NCBI RefSeq assembly: GCF_024171865.1
Contig: NZ_JAMTCN010000013.1
Coordinates: 1-64,000, forward strand
Source of the DNA: Prauserella aidingensis
Lineage (GTDB): Bacteria; Actinomycetota; Actinomycetes; Mycobacteriales; Pseudonocardiaceae
Direction of reading: 5' to 3'
DNA length: 64,000 nt
Shown piece after piece: positions 17,175 through 26,216 of the stretch (position 1 is its first letter; the number at the start of each line of letters is the position of its first letter). The notes under the pieces are model-generated. The model saw nothing but the letters and a program-made list of their open reading frames with translations. It was not told the DNA's origin and ran no database searches. The position numbers and the translations under genes are program-made.

Positions 17175-18397
17175 GTGAAGATCGCGATGGTCACCGAGCA
17201 TGCCAGCCCTCTGGCGGCGCTGGGTGAGGAGGACGCGGGCGGACAGAACGTCCATGTGGCCGAGCTGTCGACCGCACTCGCCGGGCAGGGTCACGACGTC
17301 ACGGTGTACACCCGCAGGGATTCGCACGAGCTCGCCGACGAGGTGCGTGCACCGGGCGGATACCGCGTGGTCCATGTTTCGGCCGGACCTCCGCACGCGT
17401 TGCCGAAGGACGAGCTCCTCCCGCACATGGGGGAGTTCGGCACCCGCCTGCGGGACATCTGGGACACGGACCCGCCGGACCTGGTGCATGCGCATTTCTG
17501 GATGTCGGGCTGGCCTCCGTACTCGCCACGAGGACGTTGGACGTGCCGGTGGTCCAGACCTTCCATGCGCTCGGTTCGGTGAAGCGGCGTTTCCAGGGCT
17601 CCGCGGACACCAGTCCCGCGGAGCGGGTCAAGATCGAGAAGTCGATCGGCCACGCCGTCGACCGGGTGCTGGCGACGCGCTCGGACGAGGTCTTCGAGCT
17701 CGTGCGGCTGGGTGTGCCGCGGGAGCGGATCTCGATCGTTCCCTGCGGCGTCGACGTCGAACGATTCTCGCCCCGAGGAGCCCGTGCGGGCCCGGAGCGG
17801 ACGCGGAAGCACCGCCTTGTCGCCGTCGGGCGGCTGGTCCCGCGCAAGGGGTTCGCCACCGCGATCGAAGCGCTCGCGGAGCTTCCCGACACGGAACTGG
17901 TCGTCGCGGGCGGGCCGAAGGACGTCGCGTTGGCCGACGACCCCGAGGCCCGGCGACTCCGCGAGGCCGCCGAGGCGGCGGGTGTCGCCGACCGCGTGCG
18001 CCTGATCGGCCAGGTGTCGCGCAGCGACATGCCCGGGCTGCTGCGCTCGGCCGACATGGTGCTCTGCACACCCTGGTACGAGCCGTTCGGCATGGTGCCG
18101 CTCGAGGCGGTGGCGTGCGGCGTGCCCGTCGTGGCGAGCGCTGTGGGCGGGCTGACCGACACCGTCGTCGAAGGCACGACCGGTGGGCTGGCGCCGCCGC
18201 GCGATCCGCGGGGACTGGCCGATGCGGTCGGGCCGTTGCTTGCCGACGAGTCGGTACGTGAGTCGTGTGGCATGGCCGGCCGGAACCGTGCCGTGACTCG
18301 GTACTCCTGGCATCGCGTGGCCCACGACTGTGTGCGTGCCTATCAGCGCGTCGCCCCGGGAGCACGGACGCCGACAGCGGTCGCCACGTCGCAGTGA
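17175..18397 (+). pseudogene. GT4 glycosyltransferase, frameshifted
   Basis: The GTG at 17175 (GGGAGG six bases upstream) starts a GT-B glycosyltransferase: MKIAMVTEHASPL, GGQNVHVAELSTALA, VHAHFWMSG. At about 17510 one C is missing (tcgggc-tggcc). The correct frame resumes as LASVLATRTLDVPVVQTFHALGSVKRRFQG, then the C-terminal domain VAVGRLVPRKGFATAIEAL and the donor-site loop TPWYEPFGMVPLEAVACGVPVVAS with its Glu-x7-Glu-type arrangement. With the base restored the protein would be about 408 residues and complete. As it stands the product stops at 17582. Sequencing error cannot be excluded. Confidence 0.8.
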
Positions 18398-18401
18398 GCG
18401 G

Positions 18402-18440
18402 AAGGCCCGGCCACGGTGACAGTCCGCGTGGCCGGGCCTT
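18402..18440. terminator. Bidirectional terminator between GT4 and GT2
   Basis: Perfect 14-bp arms AAGGCCCGGCCACG / CGTGGCCGGGCCTT with an 11-base loop and a short T-rich exit (CCTTTCTG), between convergent genes. Confidence 0.8.
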
Positions 18441-18485
18441 TCTGCACTGCGCTGCTCGTCGCGGCCGAGCGTCGGCCTGCGCGCG

Positions 18486-19382
18486 TCAGTCCGTGTAGCT
18501 GCGTGCAGTCCGGTGCGCTCTGTCCGCCTCGAGGAGGCGCAGGTTCCGCTCGAGTCCGTCCGGGACGACCCGGCGCCGGCGAAGCGCCCACGGCAGGCCG
18601 CGTAGTGCTTCGCCGACCGCCGTGAGCGTCGCGCGGTCGCGGGGTGCGGACGCGACGAGGTCCGCGGAGCGGAGCAATGCCCGTCGCCACGGGCGGCGCA
18701 ACCACAGTGTCCAGAGCGTGTTACGGATGCCGAGCTGCCTGCGGTGACGGGAATCCCTGCCCGCGGACGGACGGTGCCGCACGGTGACGTTCTCGGCCCA
18801 GCAGAGCCACCAGCCGCGTGCTGCGAGGTCCCACGACAGCAGTTCCTCCTCACCGCCGAGCCAGATGCGCGGACAGAATCCGCCGACGTCGAGGAAGGCC
18901 CGCCGGCGCACCATGGTGAAGCCCGCCAGCACTCCCAGGAGCGCGGGGCCAGGGAGCCAGTCGGGCGCGGGTACCGGTGAATGCCGCAGTTCCGGTGTGA
19001 TCGGGTCCTCGGCCAGTTCCGGCTCGACGAGGCCGCGGCCCATGACGGCGCCGATCGAGGGATACCTGTCGAGCACGTCGGCTGCCGCGGCGAGCGAGCC
19101 GTCCTCCCAGACCGTGTCGTCGTCGCAGAAGGCGACGTACGGTGTCCCGGCCCGCTCGACCGCCAGGTTCCGTGCTGCCGCGCCCCGGTTCTCCCGGAGC
19201 GCCATCACGGTCACCTCCGGGTGGCGTCGTGCGACGGCGTCGGCGGTGCCGTCCGCGGAGGCGTTGTCCACCACGATCGTCGGCGCCGCGTCGGAGTGCC
19301 GCGCCATCCGGTCGAGCGTGGACAGTGCCTCGTCCCTGCGGTTGTGGGTGATCATCACGACGGCGACCCGGTGCGCGGTCAT
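18486..19382 (-). CDS. GT2 family glycosyltransferase
   Basis: A 298-residue GT-A glycosyltransferase. It shows VVMITHNRRDEALSTL, the nucleotide-binding VVDNASADGTADAV, the metal-binding acidic cluster CDDDTVW and a GGEEELLSWDLAARGW segment that matches the ED motif region. The ATG overlaps the stop of the upstream GT2 (ATGA), and the two proteins are clear paralogs that arose by tandem duplication. The C-terminal part is basic and ends LERNLRLLEADRA. It acts in the cytoplasm on a surface-glycan precursor; the sugar is unknown. Confidence 0.92.
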   Translation of the reverse strand: MTAHRVAVVMITHNRRDEALSTLDRMARHSDAAPTIVVDNASADGTADAVARRHPEVTVMALRENRGAAARNLAVERAGTPYVAFCDDDTVWEDGSLAAAADVLDRYPSIGAVMGRGLVEPELAEDPITPELRHSPVPAPDWLPGPALLGVLAGFTMVRRRAFLDVGGFCPRIWLGGEEELLSWDLAARGWWLCWAENVTVRHRPSAGRDSRHRRQLGIRNTLWTLWLRRPWRRALLRSADLVASAPRDRATLTAVGEALRGLPWALRRRRVVPDGLERNLRLLEADRAHRTARSYTD

Positions 19383-20245
19383 CAGTGGCCGTGTCCTTTC
19401 TCGAGCAGGCGAATGTCCTTCTCGACGGAACCGGGCAGGCGGCGCCGTTCGCGTACGGCTGCGGGAAGCCGGCTCACGGCACCGCGCAGGCCGTCGCGCG
19501 CTGCGGGATCGGACAGGGCGCGACGCGCCGTGGCCGCCGTCGCACGGGCGGCGTGCGCTGGGTCGCGCCGGAGCCATGCGATGAGTAGGGTGTTGCGCTG
19601 CTCCAGGGTTCGTCTGCCGTGGTCCGGTGCGTGCGCGGCGGGATCGTGCCGCGCGAGGACGTCCGGGGCGTGCGCCAGCGACCAGCCGGCGGCGGCGAGG
19701 TCGTAGGCGAGCAGCTTCTCCTCGGCCGCGAACCACAACAGCGGGTGGAACCCGCCCACGCCGAGGAAGGCGTCGCGGCGCACCACCGCCGCACAGGCCA
19801 GGAATCCGAGGACACGCGGCCCCGGAAGGTCTCCGGCTCCGTCGAGAGGGGAGTGAGCCATCAGGCCGGCGACCGGATCGGGCTCACGAGTGGCGCCGAC
19901 GAGCGGCCGGGCGGCCAGCAGTCCCACGTCCGGGTAAGCGTCGAGGACCCGTTCGGCGCGCGGGAGCGCTCCGGGCTCCCACCACGAATCGTCGTCGCTG
20001 AAGGCCACGTACGGTGTCCGGGCCTGCCGCACCCCATGGTTCCGCGCCACAGCGCCTTCGTTGTGTGACAACGACAACACGTCCACCTCCGGATGTGTGT
20101 CGCGGACCCGGCGCACGGTGTCGTCGCTCGAGGCGTTGTCGACCACGACGACCGCGGGCCGCGGGTCGAGTCCGCGTAGCCGGCGCAGGGTGCGCAGCAG
20201 GCTGTCGCAACGGTTCCTCGTGGCGATGACGACGGTCGTTCGCAT
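19382..20245 (-). CDS. GT2 family glycosyltransferase (paralog)
   Basis: A 287-residue GT-A enzyme, paralog of the downstream gene. Motifs are VVIATRNRCDSLLRTL, VVDNASSDDTVRRV, FSDDDSWW and FAAEEKLLAYDLAAAGW, and the C-terminal VEKDIRLLEKG repeats the pattern of its neighbour. The ATG at 20243-20245 follows AAGGGAG. It is divergent from the UDP-xylose synthase operon, so the 20246-20348 interval holds promoters for both arms of the glycan locus. Confidence 0.92.
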   Translation of the reverse strand: MRTTVVIATRNRCDSLLRTLRRLRGLDPRPAVVVVDNASSDDTVRRVRDTHPEVDVLSLSHNEGAVARNHGVRQARTPYVAFSDDDSWWEPGALPRAERVLDAYPDVGLLAARPLVGATREPDPVAGLMAHSPLDGAGDLPGPRVLGFLACAAVVRRDAFLGVGGFHPLLWFAAEEKLLAYDLAAAGWSLAHAPDVLARHDPAAHAPDHGRRTLEQRNTLLIAWLRRDPAHAARATAATARRALSDPAARDGLRGAVSRLPAAVRERRRLPGSVEKDIRLLEKGHGH

Positions 20246-20314
20246 CCGCGGCTCCCTTCGTGGTGCTCCCCGGTCGACGTCGTGCGGCTACCCAGCAGCG
20301 GCCGGGAGCACCCT

Positions 20315-20339
20315 GTTTGCGACTCGTGGCGTCGGGTAG
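20315..20339 (+). promoter_or_regulatory. SigB/SigF-like promoter of the sugar-nucleotide operon
   Basis: GTTT (20315-20318), 15 bases, GGGTAG (20334-20339). This fits the actinobacterial SigF/SigB consensus (GTTT-N15-GGGTAT/A) with one deviation. The GTG of the first gene follows nine bases later. Confidence 0.5.
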
Positions 20340-20348
20340 TCGACTGCC

Positions 20349-21380
20349 GTGCGAGAGTTCGAACGAGTAGTGATCACCGGCGGCGCCGGCTTCCTGGGAC
20401 GGCACCTGTGCGCGAGAATGCTCGGCGCCGGTGTCGAGGTGGTCTGCGTCGACGATCTGTCCACAGCGGACGATGCGCAACCGCGAGGTCTGCGGGAGCT
20501 GGCGGGCAGGCCCGGCTTTCACGTCGTCGAAGCGGACGTCTCCCGGGGCATTCCGGTCGGAGTGGACATCGACGCCGTGTTCCATCTGGCTTCGCCGGCC
20601 TCGCCCGCCGACTACACCGCGATGCCGTTGCACACACTGCGTACCGGTTCGGCGGGCACCGAGCACGCCCTCGAGCTGGCCGCTGCCCGCGGCGCCCGGT
20701 TCGTACTCGCGTCGACGAGCGAGGTCTACGGCGACCCGCTGCAGCATCCGCAGCCGGAGAGTTACCGGGGCAACGTCGACCCGACGGGGCCGCGCAGCAT
20801 GTACGACGAGGCGAAGCGGTACGCGGAGGCGCTCACCGTCGCGTACCGACGCGGTCACGGCGTGCCCACGGCGATCGCCCGCATCTTCAACACCTACGGC
20901 CCGGGTATGCGGGCCGGCGACGGCCGGATGATTCCGACGTTCGTCCGCCAGGCGTTGCACGGCGCGCCCGTGACGGTCGCCGGGGACGGGATGCAGACGC
21001 GATCGCTGTGCTACGTCGACGACACGGTACGGGGTCTGGACCTGCTTGCCCGGTCCGATGTGGCCGGACCGGTGAACATCGGTGGTCCCGAGGAACTGAC
21101 GGTGCGTGCGGTGGCCGAACGGGTCGTGGCCGCGACGGGCGGCCGCTCGGCGATTCACACCGTCGGCGCGTCACCGGACGATCCGCGCCGGCGGCGTCCC
21201 GAGATCACGCTGGCGCGCTCGGCACTGGGCTGGTCCCCCGAGGTCTCCCTCGACGAGGGCATCGAGCGGACCGTCCGCTGGTTCGCGGGCAGAACGGACG
21301 TGCCTGCCGCCGCGGCGTCGAACCCGGACTCGCGGCAGCGGGCGGTGGAAACCGACATTCCTGCGGAGGTGGAGCGGTGA
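20349..21380 (+). CDS. UDP-glucuronate decarboxylase (UDP-xylose synthase)-like NAD epimerase
   Basis: A 343-residue extended SDR. It has GGAGFLGRHL for NAD binding, HLASPASPADY, and above all ASTSEVYGDPLQHPQPESY with GPRSMYDEAKRYAEA, the diagnostic active-site stretch of UDP-xylose synthases (catalytic Ser/Thr-Glu and YxxxK). It would convert UDP-glucuronate to UDP-xylose in the cytoplasm. The start is a GTG closely behind a SigB/SigF-like promoter. The GTG of the carbamoyltransferase overlaps its stop, so it leads the operon 20349-26196. Confidence 0.88.
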   Translation: MREFERVVITGGAGFLGRHLCARMLGAGVEVVCVDDLSTADDAQPRGLRELAGRPGFHVVEADVSRGIPVGVDIDAVFHLASPASPADYTAMPLHTLRTGSAGTEHALELAAARGARFVLASTSEVYGDPLQHPQPESYRGNVDPTGPRSMYDEAKRYAEALTVAYRRGHGVPTAIARIFNTYGPGMRAGDGRMIPTFVRQALHGAPVTVAGDGMQTRSLCYVDDTVRGLDLLARSDVAGPVNIGGPEELTVRAVAERVVAATGGRSAIHTVGASPDDPRRRRPEITLARSALGWSPEVSLDEGIERTVRWFAGRTDVPAAAASNPDSRQRAVETDIPAEVER

Positions 21381-23004
21381 TCGTCCTCGGTGTCAACGCG
21401 GTCTTCCACGACTCGGCGGCCGCTCTGGTCGTCGACGGGCGGACGGTCGCGGCCGCGGAGGAAGAGCGGTTCACGCGCCGCAAGCACGCGAAACGCCCCG
21501 TGCCGTTCGCCGCGTGGGAGCTGCCGGAACAGGCGATGGCGTGGTGTCTCGAGCACGCGGGCATCGGCGCGGAGGACGTCGACGCCGTGGCCTACTCGTA
21601 CGATCCGTCGGTCGTCGACGACGACGCGGAGGGCACTGACCCGTCGTGGGAGAGCCTGCGCACGACGTACGCCGCGCGCGTCCCGCAGTTCCTCCGCACG
21701 GCGTTGCCGGGACTGGAAGCCGGCCGGGTCCGGTTCGTGCGCCACCACGTCGCGCACGCCGCCTCCGCGGGACTCGCCGCACCGTTCGACGAGTCGGCCG
21801 TCCTGGTGGCCGACGGACGCGGCGAACGCGGTTCGTATCTCGCGGGCGAGTACCGGGACGGCAAGCTCGTCGAACTGGCCACGCAGGAGCTGCCCCACTC
21901 GCTCGGACTGCGCTACGAGGACCTGACCGAGCACCTGGGATTCTCCTGGTCGAGCGACGAATACAAGGTCATGGCGCTGGCCTCGTACGGCACGCCGCGG
22001 TTCGCCGACGCCCTCGCCGAGGCGTTGCACACGACCGGTGACGGCGGGTTCCGCGCTCCGCCGGTGGACTGGACCGCCTACGCGCCACGCCGCGGCCCCG
22101 ACGAACCGTGGCGCCGCGAGCACGCCGACCTCGCGGCGAGTGTCCAACTGCGGCTCGAGGACATGCTGCTCGACCGCGCGCACTGGCTGCACGACCGAAC
22201 GGGGCAGCGGGCGCTGACGCTCGCGGGAGGCATCGGCCTGAACTGTGTGGCCAACAGCCGGCTCCACGCCGAGGGGCCGTTCGAGCGGGTGTGGGTCCAG
22301 CCCGCCGCGGGTGACGCGGGCACGGCGCCGCGCTCCACGTCGCCGCCGAACTCGGTGAGGACATCGCGCCCATGCCGGGAGCCGACCTGGGACGAGGGTT
22401 CACCGACGAGGAGATCGAGGAGACTCTCGAGCGTGCCGACGTGCCCTACCGGCGGTGCGACGACGTCGCCGCGACGGTCGCCGAGGCGCTCGCCGAGGAC
22501 CGGCTCGTCGCATGGTTCCAGGGCCGCGCCGAGTTCGGGCCACGCGCGCTCGGCCACCGGTCGCTGCTCGCGCACCCCGGCCGGGAGGAGAACCTGCGCA
22601 GGCTCAACGACGTCAAGGGCAGGGAACAGTTCCGGCCCGTGGCGCCGATGGTGGCTGCGCAGCGGGCCGCCGACGTGTTCGAGCGGGGGCCGTTGCCGAG
22701 CCCGTACATGCTGTTCGTCCACGACGTCCGCCCGGACTGGCGGGAACGTCTGCCCGCGGTGACCCACGTCGACGGCACCGCACGCATCCAGACCGTCGAC
22801 CCCGACGACGACCCGTTGACCGCCCGCGTGCTCGCCGGGTTCGAACGCCGGACGGGACTGCCCGCGGTGGTCAACACCAGCTTGAACACCGCCGGTCGGC
22901 CGATCGTGGACACTCCGCGGGACGCCCTCGAATGCTTCGGCTCCGGCCCCGTCGACGTCCTGGCGATCGGACCGTACGTCGTGGAACGCGGGAGCGCGCG
23001 ATGA
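21377..23004 (+). pseudogene. Carbamoyltransferase (NodU/CmcH family), frameshifted
   Basis: O-carbamoyltransferase with an N-terminal ASKHA-like Kae1 domain: VLGVNAVFHDSAAALV, EEERFTRRKHAK, VRHHVAHAASAG, LAGGIGLNCVANS and VQPAAGDAGTA. At about 22320-22330 the frame breaks. The sequence resumes one frame over as AALHVAAELGEDIAPMPG, and the C-terminal carbamoyltransferase domain (FQGRAEFGPRALGHRSLLA, NTSLNTAGRPIVDTP) is intact to 23004. Family members usually read GDAGTALGAAL here, so a loss of seven bases (or one) explains the break. The full product would be about 542 residues. It would decorate a sugar hydroxyl using carbamoyl phosphate. The next ATG overlaps its stop. Confidence 0.82.
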
Positions 23005-24485
23005 CCGGAGTGCGGTGCACGGTGGTCGTCCCCACCGGCGGCAGGCCGTCGCTCGGGACGACGTTGACGGCCGTCGACGCGGCGGAGGGCGCTGCGCCGG
23101 TCGAGATCGTCGTCGTGGACGACCGTGGTGATCCCGGATCGCCGCTCCCGATTCCCGAGCTGACGACGAGTGTGCGCGTGGTCCGCAGCGGCGGGGGCGG
23201 TCCCGCGCGCGCCCGCAACATCGGCTGGCGGCTCGCGGAGACCGAGTGGGTGGCGTTCCTGGACGACGACGTCGTTCCCGGCCACACCTGGTGCGGCGAC
23301 CTGATGGACGATCTGGCCTCGCTCGGTCCGGAGGTGGCCGGTTCGCAGGGCAACATCACGGTGCCACTGCCGGGTGGCCGCAGGCCCACCGACGACGAAC
23401 GCAGTACGTACGCGCTCACCGAGGCGCGATGGATCACCGCCGACATGGCCTACCGCCGGAGCGCGCTCGCCGCGGTCGGCGGGTTCGACGAGCGGTTCCC
23501 ACGCGCCTACCGGGAGGACGCGGACCTGGCCGTGCGGATGCAGCACCTGGGGTACCGGCTCGTCCGCGGGCACCGCAGGACGACGCATCCTCCGCACCGG
23601 CCCGCGTTCCTGGCGTCGGTGCGCAGGCAGGCGGGCAATGCCGACGACGCACTCCTGCGGGCCAAGTACGGGCCGGGGTGGCGCGAGCTGATCGGCGAGG
23701 GTCCCGGGCGCCGGCGTACCCACGCCGCGACGACGGCGGCCGCCGTGGCCGCGGCGGTGTGCGGGCTCGCGCGGAGGCGACGGTCCGCGCTGGCGTCCCT
23801 GGCGGCGTGGACGTGGCTGACCGGGCGTTTCGCGGTCGAACGGATCCGGCCGGGGCCCCGCGATCCCGCCGAGCTGGTGCGGATGCTCGCCACCAGTGTG
23901 CTGATCCCTCCTGTCGCGTGCGCGCACGCCGTCGCAGGGTGGTGTCGTGTCCGCCGGGAACGCCCCCGCCCCGCCGCGGTGCTGTTCGACCGGGACGACA
24001 CGCTCATCGAGGACGGGCCGTATCTGTCCGATCCGGACGGTGTCCGGCCGGTGCCCGGTGCCGGCGCGGTGCTCGACGAGCTCCGCAGGCGGGGCATCGC
24101 CGTCGGGGTGGTGTCGAACCAGTCGGGGGTCGCACGCGGCCTGATCTCACCGGACCAGCTCGCCGCGGTGAACGCCACGGTGGAGCGTCTCCTGGGCCCG
24201 TTCGACACGTGGCAGGTCTGCCCGCACGGTGAGGACGACGGTTGCGCGTGCCGCAAGCCGCGTCCCGAACTGGTGCACCGGGCGGCGCGGGCGGTGGGCG
24301 TGCCCGTGCATCGGTGCGTCGTCGTCGGGGACACCGGAGCCGATGTGGACGCGGGCAGGGCGGCGGGTGCGGTCGGCGCACTCGTCCCGACCGCGCGCAC
24401 CCGCGAGGCCGAACGGGCCCGCACGCCCCTCGTGGCCGGTGACCTGGCCTCGGCCGTCCGGCTCGGACTGGAGGCGTTGGCATGA
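23001..24485 (+). CDS. GT2 glycosyltransferase fused to a GmhB-like HAD phosphatase
   Basis: A 494-residue two-domain protein. Residues 1-230 are a GT-A glycosyltransferase (CTVVVPTGGRPSL, GGGGPARARNIGWRLA, LDDDVVPG, YREDADLAVRMQHLG). A hydrophobic or basic linker, possibly membrane-associated, spans about 240-312. Residues 313-494 are a HAD phosphatase: FDRDDTLIEDGPYL (catalytic DxD), VVSNQSGVARGLI and CPHGEDDGCACRKPRPEL. That Cys-His-Cys-Cys set is the zinc loop of GmhB, the D,D-heptose 1,7-bisphosphate phosphatase. The fusion links precursor synthesis to transfer. Start and stop overlap both neighbours. Confidence 0.88.
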   Translation: MTGVRCTVVVPTGGRPSLGTTLTAVDAAEGAAPVEIVVVDDRGDPGSPLPIPELTTSVRVVRSGGGGPARARNIGWRLAETEWVAFLDDDVVPGHTWCGDLMDDLASLGPEVAGSQGNITVPLPGGRRPTDDERSTYALTEARWITADMAYRRSALAAVGGFDERFPRAYREDADLAVRMQHLGYRLVRGHRRTTHPPHRPAFLASVRRQAGNADDALLRAKYGPGWRELIGEGPGRRRTHAATTAAAVAAAVCGLARRRRSALASLAAWTWLTGRFAVERIRPGPRDPAELVRMLATSVLIPPVACAHAVAGWCRVRRERPRPAAVLFDRDDTLIEDGPYLSDPDGVRPVPGAGAVLDELRRRGIAVGVVSNQSGVARGLISPDQLAAVNATVERLLGPFDTWQVCPHGEDDGCACRKPRPELVHRAARAVGVPVHRCVVVGDTGADVDAGRAAGAVGALVPTARTREAERARTPLVAGDLASAVRLGLEALA

Positions 24486-25549
24486 CCGCGACGTCGGCGA
24501 CCCGGGACGACCCGGTCACTCCGCGCCGTGTGCTGGTGGCGCGACAGGACAGTCTCGGTGACGTGCTGCTGGCCGGGCCGTGCGTCCGCGCCGTCGCCGC
24601 CGCGGCGGAGTCGGTGACGATGCTCACCGGGCCGCAGGGGACGGCCGCGGCGCACCTGCTGCCCGGGGTGGACGAGGTCGTCGAGTGGTCGGCGCCCTGG
24701 ATCGACCCGGACCCCGACCCCGTGGACGCGGGCGACCTCGCGCGGTTGCGCGCGCAGGTCCGGGGCAGGGGCTTCGACGCGGCGCTGGTCCTGACGTCCT
24801 TCCACCAGTCGCCGCTGCCGCTCGCGCTCGTACTCCGGGAGGCCGGCGTGCCGTGGATCGGCGCGATCAGCGAGGACTACCCGGGGTCGCTGCTGGATCT
24901 CCGGCACCGTTCGACGGGGGACGTCCCCGAACCGGAGCGCGCGTTGTCGTTGGCGGAGGCGGCGGGGTTCCACCTGCCGGACGACGACTCCCGCGGGCTC
25001 GCGGTGCGCAGGCCGCTCCCCGACGTGTCCGGTCTGACGGGGCCGCCGGGCTACGTGGTCGTGCATCCCGCCGCGTCGGTGCCCGCACGGAGTCCGTCGG
25101 CGGCGACGGCGCGCCGGATCGTGCGGGAGCTCACCCGGGCGGGCAACCGGGTGGTCGTCACCGGAGCGCCGGAGGAACGGGCCCTCGCCCGCGAGGTCGC
25201 CGGCTGTGACGCCCTCGACCTCGGAGGGGTGCTGGGTTTCACCGAGCTGGCGTCCGTATTGGACGGAGCAGCCGCCGCGGTCGTGCCGAACACCGGTCCC
25301 GCACACCTGGCCGCGGCGGTCGGGACCCCGGTCGTGTCGTTGTTCGCACCGGTCGTGCGGGCCGAGCGCTGGGCCCCGTACGGCGTTCCCGCGGTGGTCC
25401 TGGGCGACCCGTGGGCACCGTGCCGGGACACCAGGGCGCGGGAGTGCCCCGTTCCCGACCGGCATTGTCTGGACCGGATCGACCCTGCCGACGTGGTGCA
25501 CGCGGTCCGCGCACTCACGGGCGCAGCCGTGTCCGAACCCGCGATGTGA
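24482..25549 (+). CDS. GT9 family glycosyltransferase (heptosyltransferase-like)
   Basis: A 355-residue GT-B enzyme of the heptosyltransferase family. It opens RVLVARQDSLGDVLLAGPCVRAV (D-x-L/I-GD motif), has VVHPAASVPARSPSAATARRIV for the donor phosphate, and shows VPNTGPAHLAAAVGTPVVSLFAPV, the second GT9 signature. A C-terminal CPVPDRHCLDRI cysteine pair is common in GT9. The ATG overlaps the upstream stop. With GmhA and the GmhB domain next door it most likely transfers an ADP-activated heptose onto a cell-surface glycan. Confidence 0.92.
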   Translation: MTATSATRDDPVTPRRVLVARQDSLGDVLLAGPCVRAVAAAAESVTMLTGPQGTAAAHLLPGVDEVVEWSAPWIDPDPDPVDAGDLARLRAQVRGRGFDAALVLTSFHQSPLPLALVLREAGVPWIGAISEDYPGSLLDLRHRSTGDVPEPERALSLAEAAGFHLPDDDSRGLAVRRPLPDVSGLTGPPGYVVVHPAASVPARSPSAATARRIVRELTRAGNRVVVTGAPEERALAREVAGCDALDLGGVLGFTELASVLDGAAAAVVPNTGPAHLAAAVGTPVVSLFAPVVRAERWAPYGVPAVVLGDPWAPCRDTRARECPVPDRHCLDRIDPADVVHAVRALTGAAVSEPAM

Positions 25550-25563
25550 ACGAGGAGGATGCC

Positions 25564-26196
25564 GTGTCACGGAACGATCGATCCACCCTCGGCGGCACCG
25601 AGACGGTGGGCCATCTCGAACGGCTCAGCCACGCGTTGCAGCGGACGCGGGGCCGGACCGCGACGATCGACCGGTGGGGCCACACGCTCGCACAGGTACT
25701 GGGCTCGGGCGGGAGACTGTTGGCGTGCGGTAACGGCGGAAGCGCCGCGGAGGCACAGCACCTCACCGGCGAGCTGGTGGGCAAGTTCCGTGACGACCGG
25801 ACGCCGCTGTCGGCGATCGCGCTGCACGCCGACACCTCGGCGGCCACGGCGATCGGCAACGACTACGGGGCGGCCGAGATCTACGCACGTCAGGTGCGTG
25901 CGCACGGGCGTGCGGGTGACGTGTTCGTCGGCCTGTCGACGAGCGGCAGCAGTGAGAACGTGTGCGCGGCGGCGAAGGCCGCCCGGTCGGCGGGGCTCGT
26001 GACCTGGGCGCTGACCGGTCCGGCACCGAACTCTCTCGAGTCGATCTGTGACGACGCGCTCCCGGTGGACGCACCCGATACCGCCACGGTCCAGGAGGTG
26101 CACCTGGCGGTGGTGCACGCCGTGTGTGCGGCCCTGGACGCGGAGCTCGGCCGACGCGACGTGGAACTCGGTTGGGACGAGGTGGAACTCGGTTGA
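25564..26196 (+). CDS. gmhA: Sedoheptulose 7-phosphate isomerase (GmhA, SIS family)
   Basis: A 210-residue SIS-domain isomerase that makes D-glycero-D-manno-heptose 7-phosphate. Motifs are LLACGNGGSAAEAQHLTGELVGKF, HADTSAATAIGNDYG, GLSTSGSSENV and the helix VQEVHLAVVHAVCAALD, all close to GmhA and with its metal/active-site Glu, Gln and His residues. GTG 25564 is preferred because GGAGG stands five bases upstream; another GTG overlaps the GT9 stop at 25546. The extreme 3' end contains a 22-bp direct duplication that adds VELGWDEVELG. It ends the operon. Confidence 0.92.
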   Translation: MSRNDRSTLGGTETVGHLERLSHALQRTRGRTATIDRWGHTLAQVLGSGGRLLACGNGGSAAEAQHLTGELVGKFRDDRTPLSAIALHADTSAATAIGNDYGAAEIYARQVRAHGRAGDVFVGLSTSGSSENVCAAAKAARSAGLVTWALTGPAPNSLESICDDALPVDAPDTATVQEVHLAVVHAVCAALDAELGRRDVELGWDEVELG

Positions 26197-26216
26197 GGCG
26201 CAGCGCGAATCCGTCC

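Noticed and set aside
23507..25570. 687-codon minus-strand frame
   Set aside because: Shadow of the GT2-GmhB and GT9 genes, which carry all expected motifs.
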